From: Arthrobacter sp. N199823 | GTDB taxonomy: Bacteria > Actinomycetota > Actinomycetes > Actinomycetales > Micrococcaceae | DNA length: 64,000 nucleotides | Direction of reading: 5' to 3' | NCBI RefSeq assembly: GCF_002929705.1 | Contig: NZ_PJIN01000005.1 | Coordinates: 1 to 64,000 of the forward strand | Part shown: positions 1 through 8,225 of the stretch, in pieces | Layout of the letters: each line of letters opens with the position of its first letter | How positions within the stretch are numbered: position 1 is the first letter of the stretch | Notes under the pieces: generated by a model | The model's database searches: none | What the model was told of the DNA's origin: nothing | What the model saw: the letters and a program-made list of their open reading frames with translations, nothing else | Made by a program: the position numbers and the translations under genes

Positions 1-136
1 CAACCAAATAACCAATTCAATATAAATAAATTGGTATCAATAAAACTTGGCACACTATTGAGTTCTCAAACAACAACCACACCCAGCCAACACATACACA
101 AACCAAACAGTCCGTGACGATCAGTGCCGAGGCAAC
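1..136 (-). promoter_or_regulatory. rRNA operon leader with boxA (16S gene off the left edge)
   Basis: Read on the minus strand, bases 76-47 give TGTTGTTTGAGAACTCAA followed by TAGTGTGCCAAG. This is the boxA/antitermination segment found in actinobacterial rrn leaders and in 16S-23S spacers. No rRNA sequence lies to its right and a promoter-like element sits just upstream, so I read it as the 5' leader of a 16S gene lying beyond base 1. The AT-rich stretch 1-46 would be the processing region next to 16S. The motif is visible; assignment to leader rather than spacer is inference. Confidence 0.65.
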
Positions 137-142
137 TTTTCA

Positions 143-172
143 AACTTACCCGCATGAATTACACGACGTCAA
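143..172 (-). promoter_or_regulatory. Putative rrn promoter (-35 TTGACG, -10 TAAGTT)
   Basis: On the minus strand TTGACG (172-167) is separated by 18 bases from TAAGTT (148-143). That would start transcription near base 136 and lead into the boxA leader. A second possible -35, TTGACC (241-236), lies further upstream without a convincing -10. Multiple tandem promoters are common for rrn operons. Confidence 0.45.
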
Positions 173-296
173 ATCCGTAATTTCGACTGAATTCAAACTT
201 TCATTTGAACACAAACCATCGAGCCTATATTTCAAGGTCAAGTAGTTTGGTCTATTCCGGATCCGAACCGTTCGTTCAGCGGAGTACTAACAATAG

Positions 297-333
297 CACC
301 TGCCCGCCGTAAACACAAAACGACGGGCAGGTG
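297..333 (-). terminator. Hairpin terminator after mak-glgB
   Basis: An inverted repeat pairs 297-309 with 321-333 (CACCTGCCCGCCG against CGACGGGCAGGTG, one G-T pair), with an 11-base loop. It lies 20 bases past the glgB stop. There is no strong T-run on the minus strand, so termination may be imperfect or factor-assisted. It also separates the glycogen operon from the rrn promoter. Confidence 0.6.
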
Positions 334-352
334 TCTAACAGATGTACGGATC

Positions 353-3300
353 CTAGCGGCCAGTGGGGTCACTCAGGGTCAAGTACAGGGCTCCCAAGGG
401 CGGAATTCGCAGGCGCATTGAAGCGTCCTGGCCATCCCACGGCTCTGCTTCGGCCTGCAGATCACCCACGTTGCGGACATCAGAGCCGCCATAGGCAGAA
501 AGGTCTGTATTAAAGGTTTCCTTCCACGCACCAAGCGATGGCACCCCCACCCGGTATCCCTCATAAGCAACCCCGGCAAAGTTGATGATGCACACCAGCG
601 GATTGCCGGCCTTGTCCCACCGGATGAAGGAAAGTACGTTATTTTCCGTGTCGCCGCCGTTGAGCCATGTGAAGCCTGCGGATACGTTGTCCAGCTCATA
701 CAGCGCAGGGGTGCTGGCATAGCTTTGGTTCAGATCTTTGACTAGTTCCTGGATACCGCTATGGGACGGGTTCTCCGCCAGCCACCAATCCAGCCCGTGC
801 TGTTCACTCCATTCGGATTCTTGGCCGAACTCAGTCCCCATGAAGATCAGCTGCTTGCCGGGATGCGCCCACTGGAAGGCCAGGTATGCACGCAGGTTGG
901 CCAGCTGCTGCCACCGATCCCCCGGCATTTTGCGCAATAGGGATCCCTTGCCATGCACCACTTCGTCATGGCTGATGGGCAGCATGAAGTTTTCCGTGAA
1001 GGCGTACACCAACGAAAAGGTGATTTGGTTGTGGTGCCACCCACGGTTGACCGGATCCTCCGCCATGTACGTCAGCGAGTCGTGCATCCAGCCCATGTTC
1101 CACTTGATGCCAAAGCCCAGCCCGCCGCCGCTGGTGGGTGCCGTAACTCCGGGGAAAGCGGTGGATTCTTCGGCAATGGTGACGATTCCGGGGTTGCGCC
1201 GGTAAGCCGTTGCATTCATTTCCTGCAGGAAGCTGATGGCTTCCAAGTTTTCCCTGCCGCCAAAGCGATTGGGGCTCCATGCTCCGTCTTCACGCGAGTA
1301 ATCCAGGTACAACATGGACGCCACTGCATCTACACGCAAGCCGTCGATGTGGAATTCCTCAAACCAGTACAGGGCGTTAGCAACGAGGAAGTTGCGCACC
1401 TCATTGCGGCCGAAGTCAAAGATCAGGGTGCCCCAGTCCGGGTGCTCGCCCAGCTGAGGATCGGAATGTTCATACTGTGCCACACCATTGAATTTGGCCA
1501 GCGCCCATTCGTCCTTAGGGAAGTGTGCCGGCACCCAGTCCATAATGACGCCAATGCCGGCCTGGTGCAGCGCATCAACTAGGTGTCGAAATTGATCGGG
1601 GTGACCGAACCGCGAGGTCGGCGCGTAGTAGGAGGTGACTTGGTAACCCCATGACCCACCAAAAGGGTGTTCCGAAACTGGCATGAGCTCAACGTGAGTG
1701 AAGCCCAGCCACTGCACATATTCAACAAGCTCTTTGGCGAGCTGCTCGTAGCTCAGGCCCGGCCGCCAGGAACCCAGATGAACCTCATAGACGCTCATAG
1801 GAGCGTTGTGCGGATCCGATTTTGCCCGCCGCGCCATCCAGTCGCCGTCCTTGAAGGAGTATGTGGATTCCACCACGCACGACGCCGTCAAGGGTGGCAC
1901 TTCGGTGCCATACGCCATGGGGTCAGCCTTTTGCAGCCATTGCCCGTTCTCAGTGAGGATCTCAAACTTGTAGCATTCACCAGCTGCAATGTCTGGGATG
2001 AATAATTCCCAGATGCCGCTGCCACCCAGGCTACGCATGGCGTGGGCGCGCCCGTCCCAGCTATTGAAGCCACCAATGACGCGCACAGCCTGCACGCCAG
2101 GAACCCAAACCGCGAAACTGACCCCAGCGACATCGCCCAGCTCAGAGTGGTATCGCTGAACGCGCGCGCCAAGAACAGTCCACAACGTTTCGTGCCGGCC
2201 CTCGGCAATGAGGTGCATATCCAGTTCCCCCACCGTGGGCAGGTAACGGTACGGGTCATCGCAGCGGAGGAGCCCATCGGCATATCCAACGTCCAAGCGG
2301 TAATCGGGCACCTTCCCCGAGTCCTCTACGGGCACGACGGCAACCCAGATGCCACCGTGTTCGTGGGTCATGGGGTATTCACCGGAGTTTGTCACCACTT
2401 GCACCGACTTTGCCAGATGCCGCAAAGTACGGACGGTGGCAAAACCCTCACCACCCAAATGCGCACCCAGCACTGAGTGCGGGGCGTAGTAGGTGCCCTC
2501 GGAAATTCGCGCCAAGACTTCCGCGTCGACTGCCATCGGGGCCAGCTTATTAAGTCCCACGTCCACACCACTTTCTCTTGTTTCAAACAATTCCCGCACG
2601 GCGTTTACCGGCACCCAGACCCAATCGGGCCGGTTTTGAAGTTCATATGCAATCTCATACAGCGCCTTATCCAGCCACAATGCCATGAAAAGCGCAGAAT
2701 CCTTGTCAATTCTGCCGCCGGATGCGCTGTCATATCCGGCAATAAATGCAGTGCTACTGTTTTCTACCCAAACGGCCGCTGCAGCACGGGACGTTGTTCC
2801 GGTGGCCGTGGCCTGCGCTCCTGCATAGTCGAAGGAGCGCAGCATGCCCGCGACGTCGCGCAACACCACGTCGGCACGGCTGCGCTCTGCCAGTGGACGC
2901 AACGGTTCGCCCTCAAAGTCCAGGACATACCAGCCCGCATCGTCACCGGCCGTGGCTTGGTGAAGGAGCTGGCCTAGGTGCAGATCACCGTGGATTCGCT
3001 GCAACGGCGGGAGAAAAGTTATTTGGTTCAGTCGCGCTAAAACGTCTTCTAGTTGTTGCCCATAGGGCCCGACGGCGAATCCCACTAGGTCCCAACTGGC
3101 CCGCAGCCGCGCGCTGAGGGAGTCAATGTAGCTGACGGTGCTGGCCGCATCTTGGTCATGGGTGCCCAAACTTTCTGCCAATCCACGGTGGACATGCGCC
3201 AAGGTCTCCCCGATGCCGTGGGCACGTAGCGAGAAATCCACTCCCTCGGCAATGGCCGCTAAAGCGACCGTCCAGCCATCTAGAGCCGCAGGCACAAAGT

Positions 3301-4069
3301 CATGGACCACGAACAACGTGGTGTCTTTCAGGCTGGTTTTCACCGCCAGTCGCAACGAGGGCACCTGAGGAATACGGCGACCACCTGGCAGGCCAGCAAG
3401 CGCCGCGCCAATTTCGCGCTCTGGATGATCCCCGGGGTGCAAGACCCTGAAAATTTTTGCAATCACGGGCCGACCATCGAGCTCAAAGATTACGGAGGTG
3501 TTGGACTGCTCTGTCCCCACCACGCGAACCTTGGAGACCGCGCCCAGCCCACATCCAGCCGAGTTCAGATCCGCCCATTCCGGATGCACCCAGCTGCGCA
3601 GACCCGCCGCGGCGGCGGCAGTATCAGTGCCAGCTCCAGAGTTCGCGTACGTAGCGCCAGCGGCGGACGTGGCAGAGGAAGTAGCGGCTGAAACGTCGCT
3701 TTGAAGGGAATCATCCAGTAAATCCAGCCATGCCTGCAAGAATGCCCGGTCCCCCAGCCCGTCATACACGCTGACACCCGCCACCCGGCCTATAAATCCA
3801 GCCTGATGCGGCGCTTTATTTTTTAGCACGCCCGTGCCTTCTAGTTGCTCAGGCGAGTGCAGGCTCAGGGGAATTTGGAGCAGGAGGCTGGAATCCGACG
3901 GCCCCACCCTGACAAACAGCACGCGGAACCGAACCGCCGGGTTCGCAGACGGCAGTTGCAGCTCACCGTCAATGACCACCTGATCATCGTGCGCCGAATC
4001 ACCTTTGCGGGGGTACCAGCGCTGGCGCGGGAGCCAGTGCGCCAAGAGTTCCTCGAGCGTGTCCGCCAT
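353..4069 (-). CDS. glgB: Fused maltokinase / 1,4-alpha-glucan branching enzyme
   Basis: This 1238-residue protein joins two GlgE-pathway enzymes. The N-terminal ~510 residues are a maltokinase (Mak/Pep2: maltose + ATP to maltose 1-phosphate), with the kinase motif HGDLHLGQ near residue 360 and VLDFEGEP near 385. The C-terminal ~720 residues are a normal-length GH13 branching enzyme (alpha-1,6 branching). Its catalytic motifs are GLRVDAV (nucleophile Asp ~914), IAEEST (acid Glu ~967) and SHDEVVHG (Asp ~1035). It is the last gene of glgE-treS-glgB. Its ATG shares one base with the treS stop (TGATG), implying translational coupling. Kinase and branching activity on one chain would couple donor synthesis to polymer maturation. 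Free-standing Mak and GlgB are the usual arrangement. Confidence 0.93.
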   Translation of the reverse strand: MADTLEELLAHWLPRQRWYPRKGDSAHDDQVVIDGELQLPSANPAVRFRVLFVRVGPSDSSLLLQIPLSLHSPEQLEGTGVLKNKAPHQAGFIGRVAGVSVYDGLGDRAFLQAWLDLLDDSLQSDVSAATSSATSAAGATYANSGAGTDTAAAAAGLRSWVHPEWADLNSAGCGLGAVSKVRVVGTEQSNTSVIFELDGRPVIAKIFRVLHPGDHPEREIGAALAGLPGGRRIPQVPSLRLAVKTSLKDTTLFVVHDFVPAALDGWTVALAAIAEGVDFSLRAHGIGETLAHVHRGLAESLGTHDQDAASTVSYIDSLSARLRASWDLVGFAVGPYGQQLEDVLARLNQITFLPPLQRIHGDLHLGQLLHQATAGDDAGWYVLDFEGEPLRPLAERSRADVVLRDVAGMLRSFDYAGAQATATGTTSRAAAAVWVENSSTAFIAGYDSASGGRIDKDSALFMALWLDKALYEIAYELQNRPDWVWVPVNAVRELFETRESGVDVGLNKLAPMAVDAEVLARISEGTYYAPHSVLGAHLGGEGFATVRTLRHLAKSVQVVTNSGEYPMTHEHGGIWVAVVPVEDSGKVPDYRLDVGYADGLLRCDDPYRYLPTVGELDMHLIAEGRHETLWTVLGARVQRYHSELGDVAGVSFAVWVPGVQAVRVIGGFNSWDGRAHAMRSLGGSGIWELFIPDIAAGECYKFEILTENGQWLQKADPMAYGTEVPPLTASCVVESTYSFKDGDWMARRAKSDPHNAPMSVYEVHLGSWRPGLSYEQLAKELVEYVQWLGFTHVELMPVSEHPFGGSWGYQVTSYYAPTSRFGHPDQFRHLVDALHQAGIGVIMDWVPAHFPKDEWALAKFNGVAQYEHSDPQLGEHPDWGTLIFDFGRNEVRNFLVANALYWFEEFHIDGLRVDAVASMLYLDYSREDGAWSPNRFGGRENLEAISFLQEMNATAYRRNPGIVTIAEESTAFPGVTAPTSGGGLGFGIKWNMGWMHDSLTYMAEDPVNRGWHHNQITFSLVYAFTENFMLPISHDEVVHGKGSLLRKMPGDRWQQLANLRAYLAFQWAHPGKQLIFMGTEFGQESEWSEQHGLDWWLAENPSHSGIQELVKDLNQSYASTPALYELDNVSAGFTWLNGGDTENNVLSFIRWDKAGNPLVCIINFAGVAYEGYRVGVPSLGAWKETFNTDLSAYGGSDVRNVGDLQAEAEPWDGQDASMRLRIPPLGALYLTLSDPTGR

Positions 4070-5856
4070 CAGTATCCGAACTCCGATCCGTCAATCACCG
4101 GCAGGGCCTGCGTTTGGGTGGAAAGGGCGTTGGATGATTGGGAGCGCACGCGCAGCCAAAAGAAGTCGTAGGACCCCAGCGTCAAGGTGAGGTGGCCGCC
4201 GTCGTCAATGCCAGGGAAAATGTCGCCGCCAAAGACGTCACGCAAGCCGCGGCCGGCAAGCCCTAGCAGGTTGAGCGTGGCCGCGGATGGGTGCTGAGAC
4301 AAGTTGAAGACACACAAGATAATCTCGGGCGCCTCCCCTTCGGCATTGCCCACGGGCAACACGCGCAGGAAGGCCAACACGGATTCATGGGAGGTTTCCA
4401 CGTTGTCATAGCGCCCCAGCCCAAAAGCGGGGTGGGCCTTGCGGATCTTGAGGATCTGTTTGTTCCAGTGCAGCAGCGAACTGGAGTGGGCCGTCTGCGC
4501 CTCAACATTGACATGGTTGTAGTGGTACACCAACGATTGCACCACGGGGAGGAAGAGCTTACCCGGGTCCGCATTGGAAAAGCCGGCGTTTCTATCCGGG
4601 TTCCATTGCATGGGCGTGCGTGAGGCATCCCTGTCATCAAGCCAGATGTTGTCCCCCATGCCAATCTCATCACCGTAATAGAGGAACGGGCTCCCTGGCA
4701 GTGCCAGCAGGAGGGCGTTGATGAGCTCAATCTCGGCGCGAGAGTTATCCAGCAAGGGTGCCAGCCTGCGCCGGATGCCAATGTTGGCCCGCATGCGTGA
4801 ATCCGGGGCGTACCAGCCCAGCATGGCCTCGCGCTCGGACGGGGTCACCATCTCCAGCGTCAGCTCGTCGTGGTTTCGCAGGAACGTTCCCCACTGGGCA
4901 CCGCGCGGGATGGACGGGGTGTTGGCCATGGTCTCAACAATGGGCGCGGCTTTCTGGTCCCTCAGCGCGTAGTAGAGCCGGGGCATGATGGGAAAGTGGA
5001 ACGCCATGTGGCATTCCGGGTTTTCCTCCGTGCCGAAGTAGTCCACCACTTCGTGAGGCATTTGGTTCGCCTCAGCGATGATCACCCGGCCCGGGAACTC
5101 GGCGTCGACCATGGCACGCAAATCCTGCAGGAATTGGTGGGTGGGCGGCAGGTTCTCGCAGTTGGTGCCATCCTCGGCGAACAGATACGGAATGGCGTCG
5201 GCGCGGAAGCCATCGATGCCCTGCTCCATCCAGAAGCGCACCACGTTAAAGATGGCGTCCCGAACGGCGGGATTCGCAAAATTCAAATCCGGCTGGTGGC
5301 TGAAGAACCTGTGCCAGAAGAATTGACGGCGGATGGGATCGAAGGTCCAGTTGGACTCTTCCGTGTCAACAAAGATGACCCGGGCGTCCTGGTACAGCTC
5401 GGTCGTGTCACTCCACATGTAATAGTCACCAAACGGACCATCCGGGTGCTCCCGCGACGCCTTGAACCACGGATGCTGGTCAGAGGTGTGGTTGATGGGC
5501 AGATCAATGATGATCCGCATGCCGCGTTCGTGCGCCTGGGTCACCAGAGACTTGAAGTCCAGGATGGTGCCGTAGGTTTCCATGACAGAGGTGAAATCGC
5601 GCACGTCGTAGCCGCCGTCGAGCAGGGGTGAATCGAAGAACGGGGGCAGCCATAGGCAATCGATGCCCAACCACTGCAAGTAATCCAGGCGGGAGATCAG
5701 TCCGGAGAAGTCCCCCGCCCCATCCTCATTGGCATCGGCAAAGCTCTGCACCAGTACTTCATAAAAGACGGCCTTCCGGTACCAATGGGGGTCGTGAGCC
5801 AACCCGGGCGCGTTCAAGTTGAACTGCGGCGCACTATTGGTACGAGGGAAAGCCAT
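4069..5856 (-). CDS. treS: Trehalose synthase (maltose alpha-D-glucosyltransferase)
   Basis: A 595-residue GH13 enzyme that interconverts trehalose and maltose, supplying maltose to the adjacent maltokinase. The start of the barrel is recognisable (WYRKAVFYEVLVQSF). Catalytic motifs are GFRADAIPY (nucleophile Asp ~219), IIAEAN (Glu ~260) and RNHDELT (Asp ~328). The length is typical of stand-alone TreS, so no kinase is attached here; the kinase is fused to the next gene instead. It starts 3 bases after glgE, with its AGGAGA ribosome-binding site formed by the last glgE codons. Confidence 0.95.
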   Translation of the reverse strand: MAFPRTNSAPQFNLNAPGLAHDPHWYRKAVFYEVLVQSFADANEDGAGDFSGLISRLDYLQWLGIDCLWLPPFFDSPLLDGGYDVRDFTSVMETYGTILDFKSLVTQAHERGMRIIIDLPINHTSDQHPWFKASREHPDGPFGDYYMWSDTTELYQDARVIFVDTEESNWTFDPIRRQFFWHRFFSHQPDLNFANPAVRDAIFNVVRFWMEQGIDGFRADAIPYLFAEDGTNCENLPPTHQFLQDLRAMVDAEFPGRVIIAEANQMPHEVVDYFGTEENPECHMAFHFPIMPRLYYALRDQKAAPIVETMANTPSIPRGAQWGTFLRNHDELTLEMVTPSEREAMLGWYAPDSRMRANIGIRRRLAPLLDNSRAEIELINALLLALPGSPFLYYGDEIGMGDNIWLDDRDASRTPMQWNPDRNAGFSNADPGKLFLPVVQSLVYHYNHVNVEAQTAHSSSLLHWNKQILKIRKAHPAFGLGRYDNVETSHESVLAFLRVLPVGNAEGEAPEIILCVFNLSQHPSAATLNLLGLAGRGLRDVFGGDIFPGIDDGGHLTLTLGSYDFFWLRVRSQSSNALSTQTQALPVIDGSEFGY

Positions 5857-5859
5857 GGG

Positions 5860-8037
5860 TCATCTCCTAATGTGCAGGATATGTGCCGGTTCGAGGTGAG
5901 CATCGAGGCGGAAGTAGTTCTTCTTGCCCCAGTTCCACGTGGCTCCCGTGACCAGGTCCTCCACAAGGAATGTGCCATCCGGGGACAGCCCGTCCAGCTC
6001 CAACGCATCCAGGTCAAGGGTCACTTCGCCTTCCCGCATGCTGTGCGGGTCCACGTTGATGACCACAATGATGGTGTCCTTGCGGGCCGGTTCGCTTGCT
6101 GTGGCGGCAATGTTCTTGTGTTTGCTGAAAACCAAGACGGCATCATTGGAGCTTTGGTGCAGGCTAAGATTTTGAAGATCCAGCAGTGATGGGTGTGCCC
6201 GGCGGATGGTGTTCAGCAGCGTGACAAACGGGGCCAGCGACTTCCCCGCAGCTTCTGCTGCAGCAAAGTTCCGGTCCTTGTACTCATACTTCTCATTGTC
6301 AATGTTCTCTTCGGAGCCAGGGCGGGCCACGTGTTCGTAGAGTTCATAGCCGGCATACATGCCCCACAACGGGCTGCCCATGGCGGCGAGAATGGCTCGA
6401 ATCTTGAACGCGGCCGGCCCGCCGTACTGCAGGTATTCGGTGAGGATGTCCGGGGTATTGACGAAGAAATTGGGACGGAAGTACCCGGCCGATTCGCGGC
6501 TCACGTGCACCAGATACTCTTCGAGTTCTTCCTTGGTGTTGCGCCACGTGAAGTAGCTGTACGACTGCTGGAAACCAGCCCGGCCCAGCGCCGCCATCAT
6601 GGCCGGACGGGTGAAGGCTTCAGCAAGGAACACCACATCCGGACGCTCAGCATTGATGGTTCCAATGAGCCACTCCCAGAACCAGACCGGCTTGGTGTGC
6701 GGGTTATCGACACGGAAAATTCGCACCCCGCGCTCGATCCACAAGCGAACAATGCGCAGAACCTCATTACTGAGCCCGGCCGGATCGTTGTCAAAATTCA
6801 GGGGGTAAATGTCTTGGTACTTCTTGGGCGGGTTTTCCGCATACGCAATGGTGCCATCCACCCGGGTGGTGAACCATTCCGGATTGGTTGTGGCCCAAGG
6901 ATGATCCGGGGCGCATTGCAGCGCCAAATCCAGGGCAATCTCCAGATCCAAGTCCTTGGCGGCTGCCACGAACTGCGCAAAATCCTCTAGCGATCCCAGA
7001 TCCGGATGGATGGCGTCATGACCGCCATCCGCCGAGCCGATGGCCCACGGCGATCCCGGATCGGCGGGTCCGGCCACCAGAGAATTATTGGGACCCTTGC
7101 GGTTGATGGTTCCGATGGGATGAATGGGCGGCAGGTACACCACGTCAAAACCCATGGCCGCGACGGCGGGGAGCCGGTTGCGTGCCGTGCGGAAATTACC
7201 GCTGGTCCACTCCCCCGTCTCGGGATTCCGCCGCGCCCCCTCCGAGCGCGGGAAGAATTCGTACCAGGCGCCTCGACCGGCAGCGTCTCGCTCTACTTGC
7301 AGCGGGTATTTCCGGCTTGCCGTCACGTGATCACGCAGCGGGAAACGTTCGACGGCGGCACGTACCTCTTTGCCTGTGCCGCCGGCTAAGCGGTCATTGG
7401 TGTTCAGGGACGAATCTGCCAAGGTGCGCGATGCCTGCTTGAACACGCTGGCGGCGTCTGGCGCGGTGGCTTTGGCTGCTTTGGCTGCGCTGCTCAGAAG
7501 CAGCGCACCTTCGGCCAGCATGACCTCGACGTCAACATCGGCGTTGATTTTCACTTGGGCATTGTGGGCCCATGTGGCATACATGTCAGTCCAGCCTTCA
7601 ATGACAAAATTCCAGTTGCCTTCGAAGGCCGGGGTCAGCACGCCTTCCCAGGAATCTGTGCCTTTGGCACCAGGGGTCATTTTGGCGCGTTGGGCCACAG
7701 AATTATCCGGTGCCAGCAGGACTGCTGTGGCGCCCAAAGCATCGTGGCCTTCGCGGAAGATGACGGCGCTGACCCGGACATCGGCGCCGCGGATGGCCTT
7801 CGCTGCGAATTTTCCGTCTTCAAGCACGGGCTGGACGTTGGTGATGGGAATTCTGCCAAAGCGTAGGCCCTGTTGCGGATCCGCGGGAGCGGAGGCAGGC
7901 ACAGCGGCAGTCGCAGGCATAGCGGCAGTCGGGGTGGCCGACGTCGTACTGTTTCTTGGTGTTGACGCGGCGGCAGGCACGGCAGCGCTTCCGGCGGCGG
8001 TGGCGGGCACATTTCTCGAAGGCTTAGAAGTACTCAC
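5860..8037 (-). CDS. glgE: Alpha-1,4-glucan:maltose-1-phosphate maltosyltransferase
   Basis: GlgE (725 residues) transfers maltose from maltose 1-phosphate to the non-reducing end of alpha-1,4-glucan. The GH13_3 catalytic region shows IFRVDNPHTKPVWFW (nucleophile Asp ~443) and FLAEAFTRP (acid Glu ~469). The first ~50 residues are a low-complexity Ala/Pro/Thr tail encoded by short degenerate repeats (about 7899-7934), so the real start could lie further in. The annotated start is GTG. It heads the glgE-treS-glgB operon and is divergent from glgP across ~190 bases that must carry both promoters. Confidence 0.94.
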   Translation of the reverse strand: MSTSKPSRNVPATAAGSAAVPAAASTPRNSTTSATPTAAMPATAAVPASAPADPQQGLRFGRIPITNVQPVLEDGKFAAKAIRGADVRVSAVIFREGHDALGATAVLLAPDNSVAQRAKMTPGAKGTDSWEGVLTPAFEGNWNFVIEGWTDMYATWAHNAQVKINADVDVEVMLAEGALLLSSAAKAAKATAPDAASVFKQASRTLADSSLNTNDRLAGGTGKEVRAAVERFPLRDHVTASRKYPLQVERDAAGRGAWYEFFPRSEGARRNPETGEWTSGNFRTARNRLPAVAAMGFDVVYLPPIHPIGTINRKGPNNSLVAGPADPGSPWAIGSADGGHDAIHPDLGSLEDFAQFVAAAKDLDLEIALDLALQCAPDHPWATTNPEWFTTRVDGTIAYAENPPKKYQDIYPLNFDNDPAGLSNEVLRIVRLWIERGVRIFRVDNPHTKPVWFWEWLIGTINAERPDVVFLAEAFTRPAMMAALGRAGFQQSYSYFTWRNTKEELEEYLVHVSRESAGYFRPNFFVNTPDILTEYLQYGGPAAFKIRAILAAMGSPLWGMYAGYELYEHVARPGSEENIDNEKYEYKDRNFAAAEAAGKSLAPFVTLLNTIRRAHPSLLDLQNLSLHQSSNDAVLVFSKHKNIAATASEPARKDTIIVVINVDPHSMREGEVTLDLDALELDGLSPDGTFLVEDLVTGATWNWGKKNYFRLDAHLEPAHILHIRR

Positions 8038-8225
8038 AAAATGAACGTTAGCGACTCCCGGCCCGGATTGCGAAGGTCGGCCGCCATTTAGGCGCGTTGC
8101 TCCGTCACACGGGGACGGATTTGCCGCGCGGACGGCGCTGTGTGCGTGTCAGAGCCGGCGTAACAAGCCGGGAAATTGCCACAGTTACTGTCGAGTCGCT
8201 GCGGGGGTGGGCTAGTGTGACCGGC

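Noticed and set aside
953-1582. 209-codon plus-strand frame opposite glgB
   Set aside because: Antisense shadow of the branching-enzyme catalytic domain.
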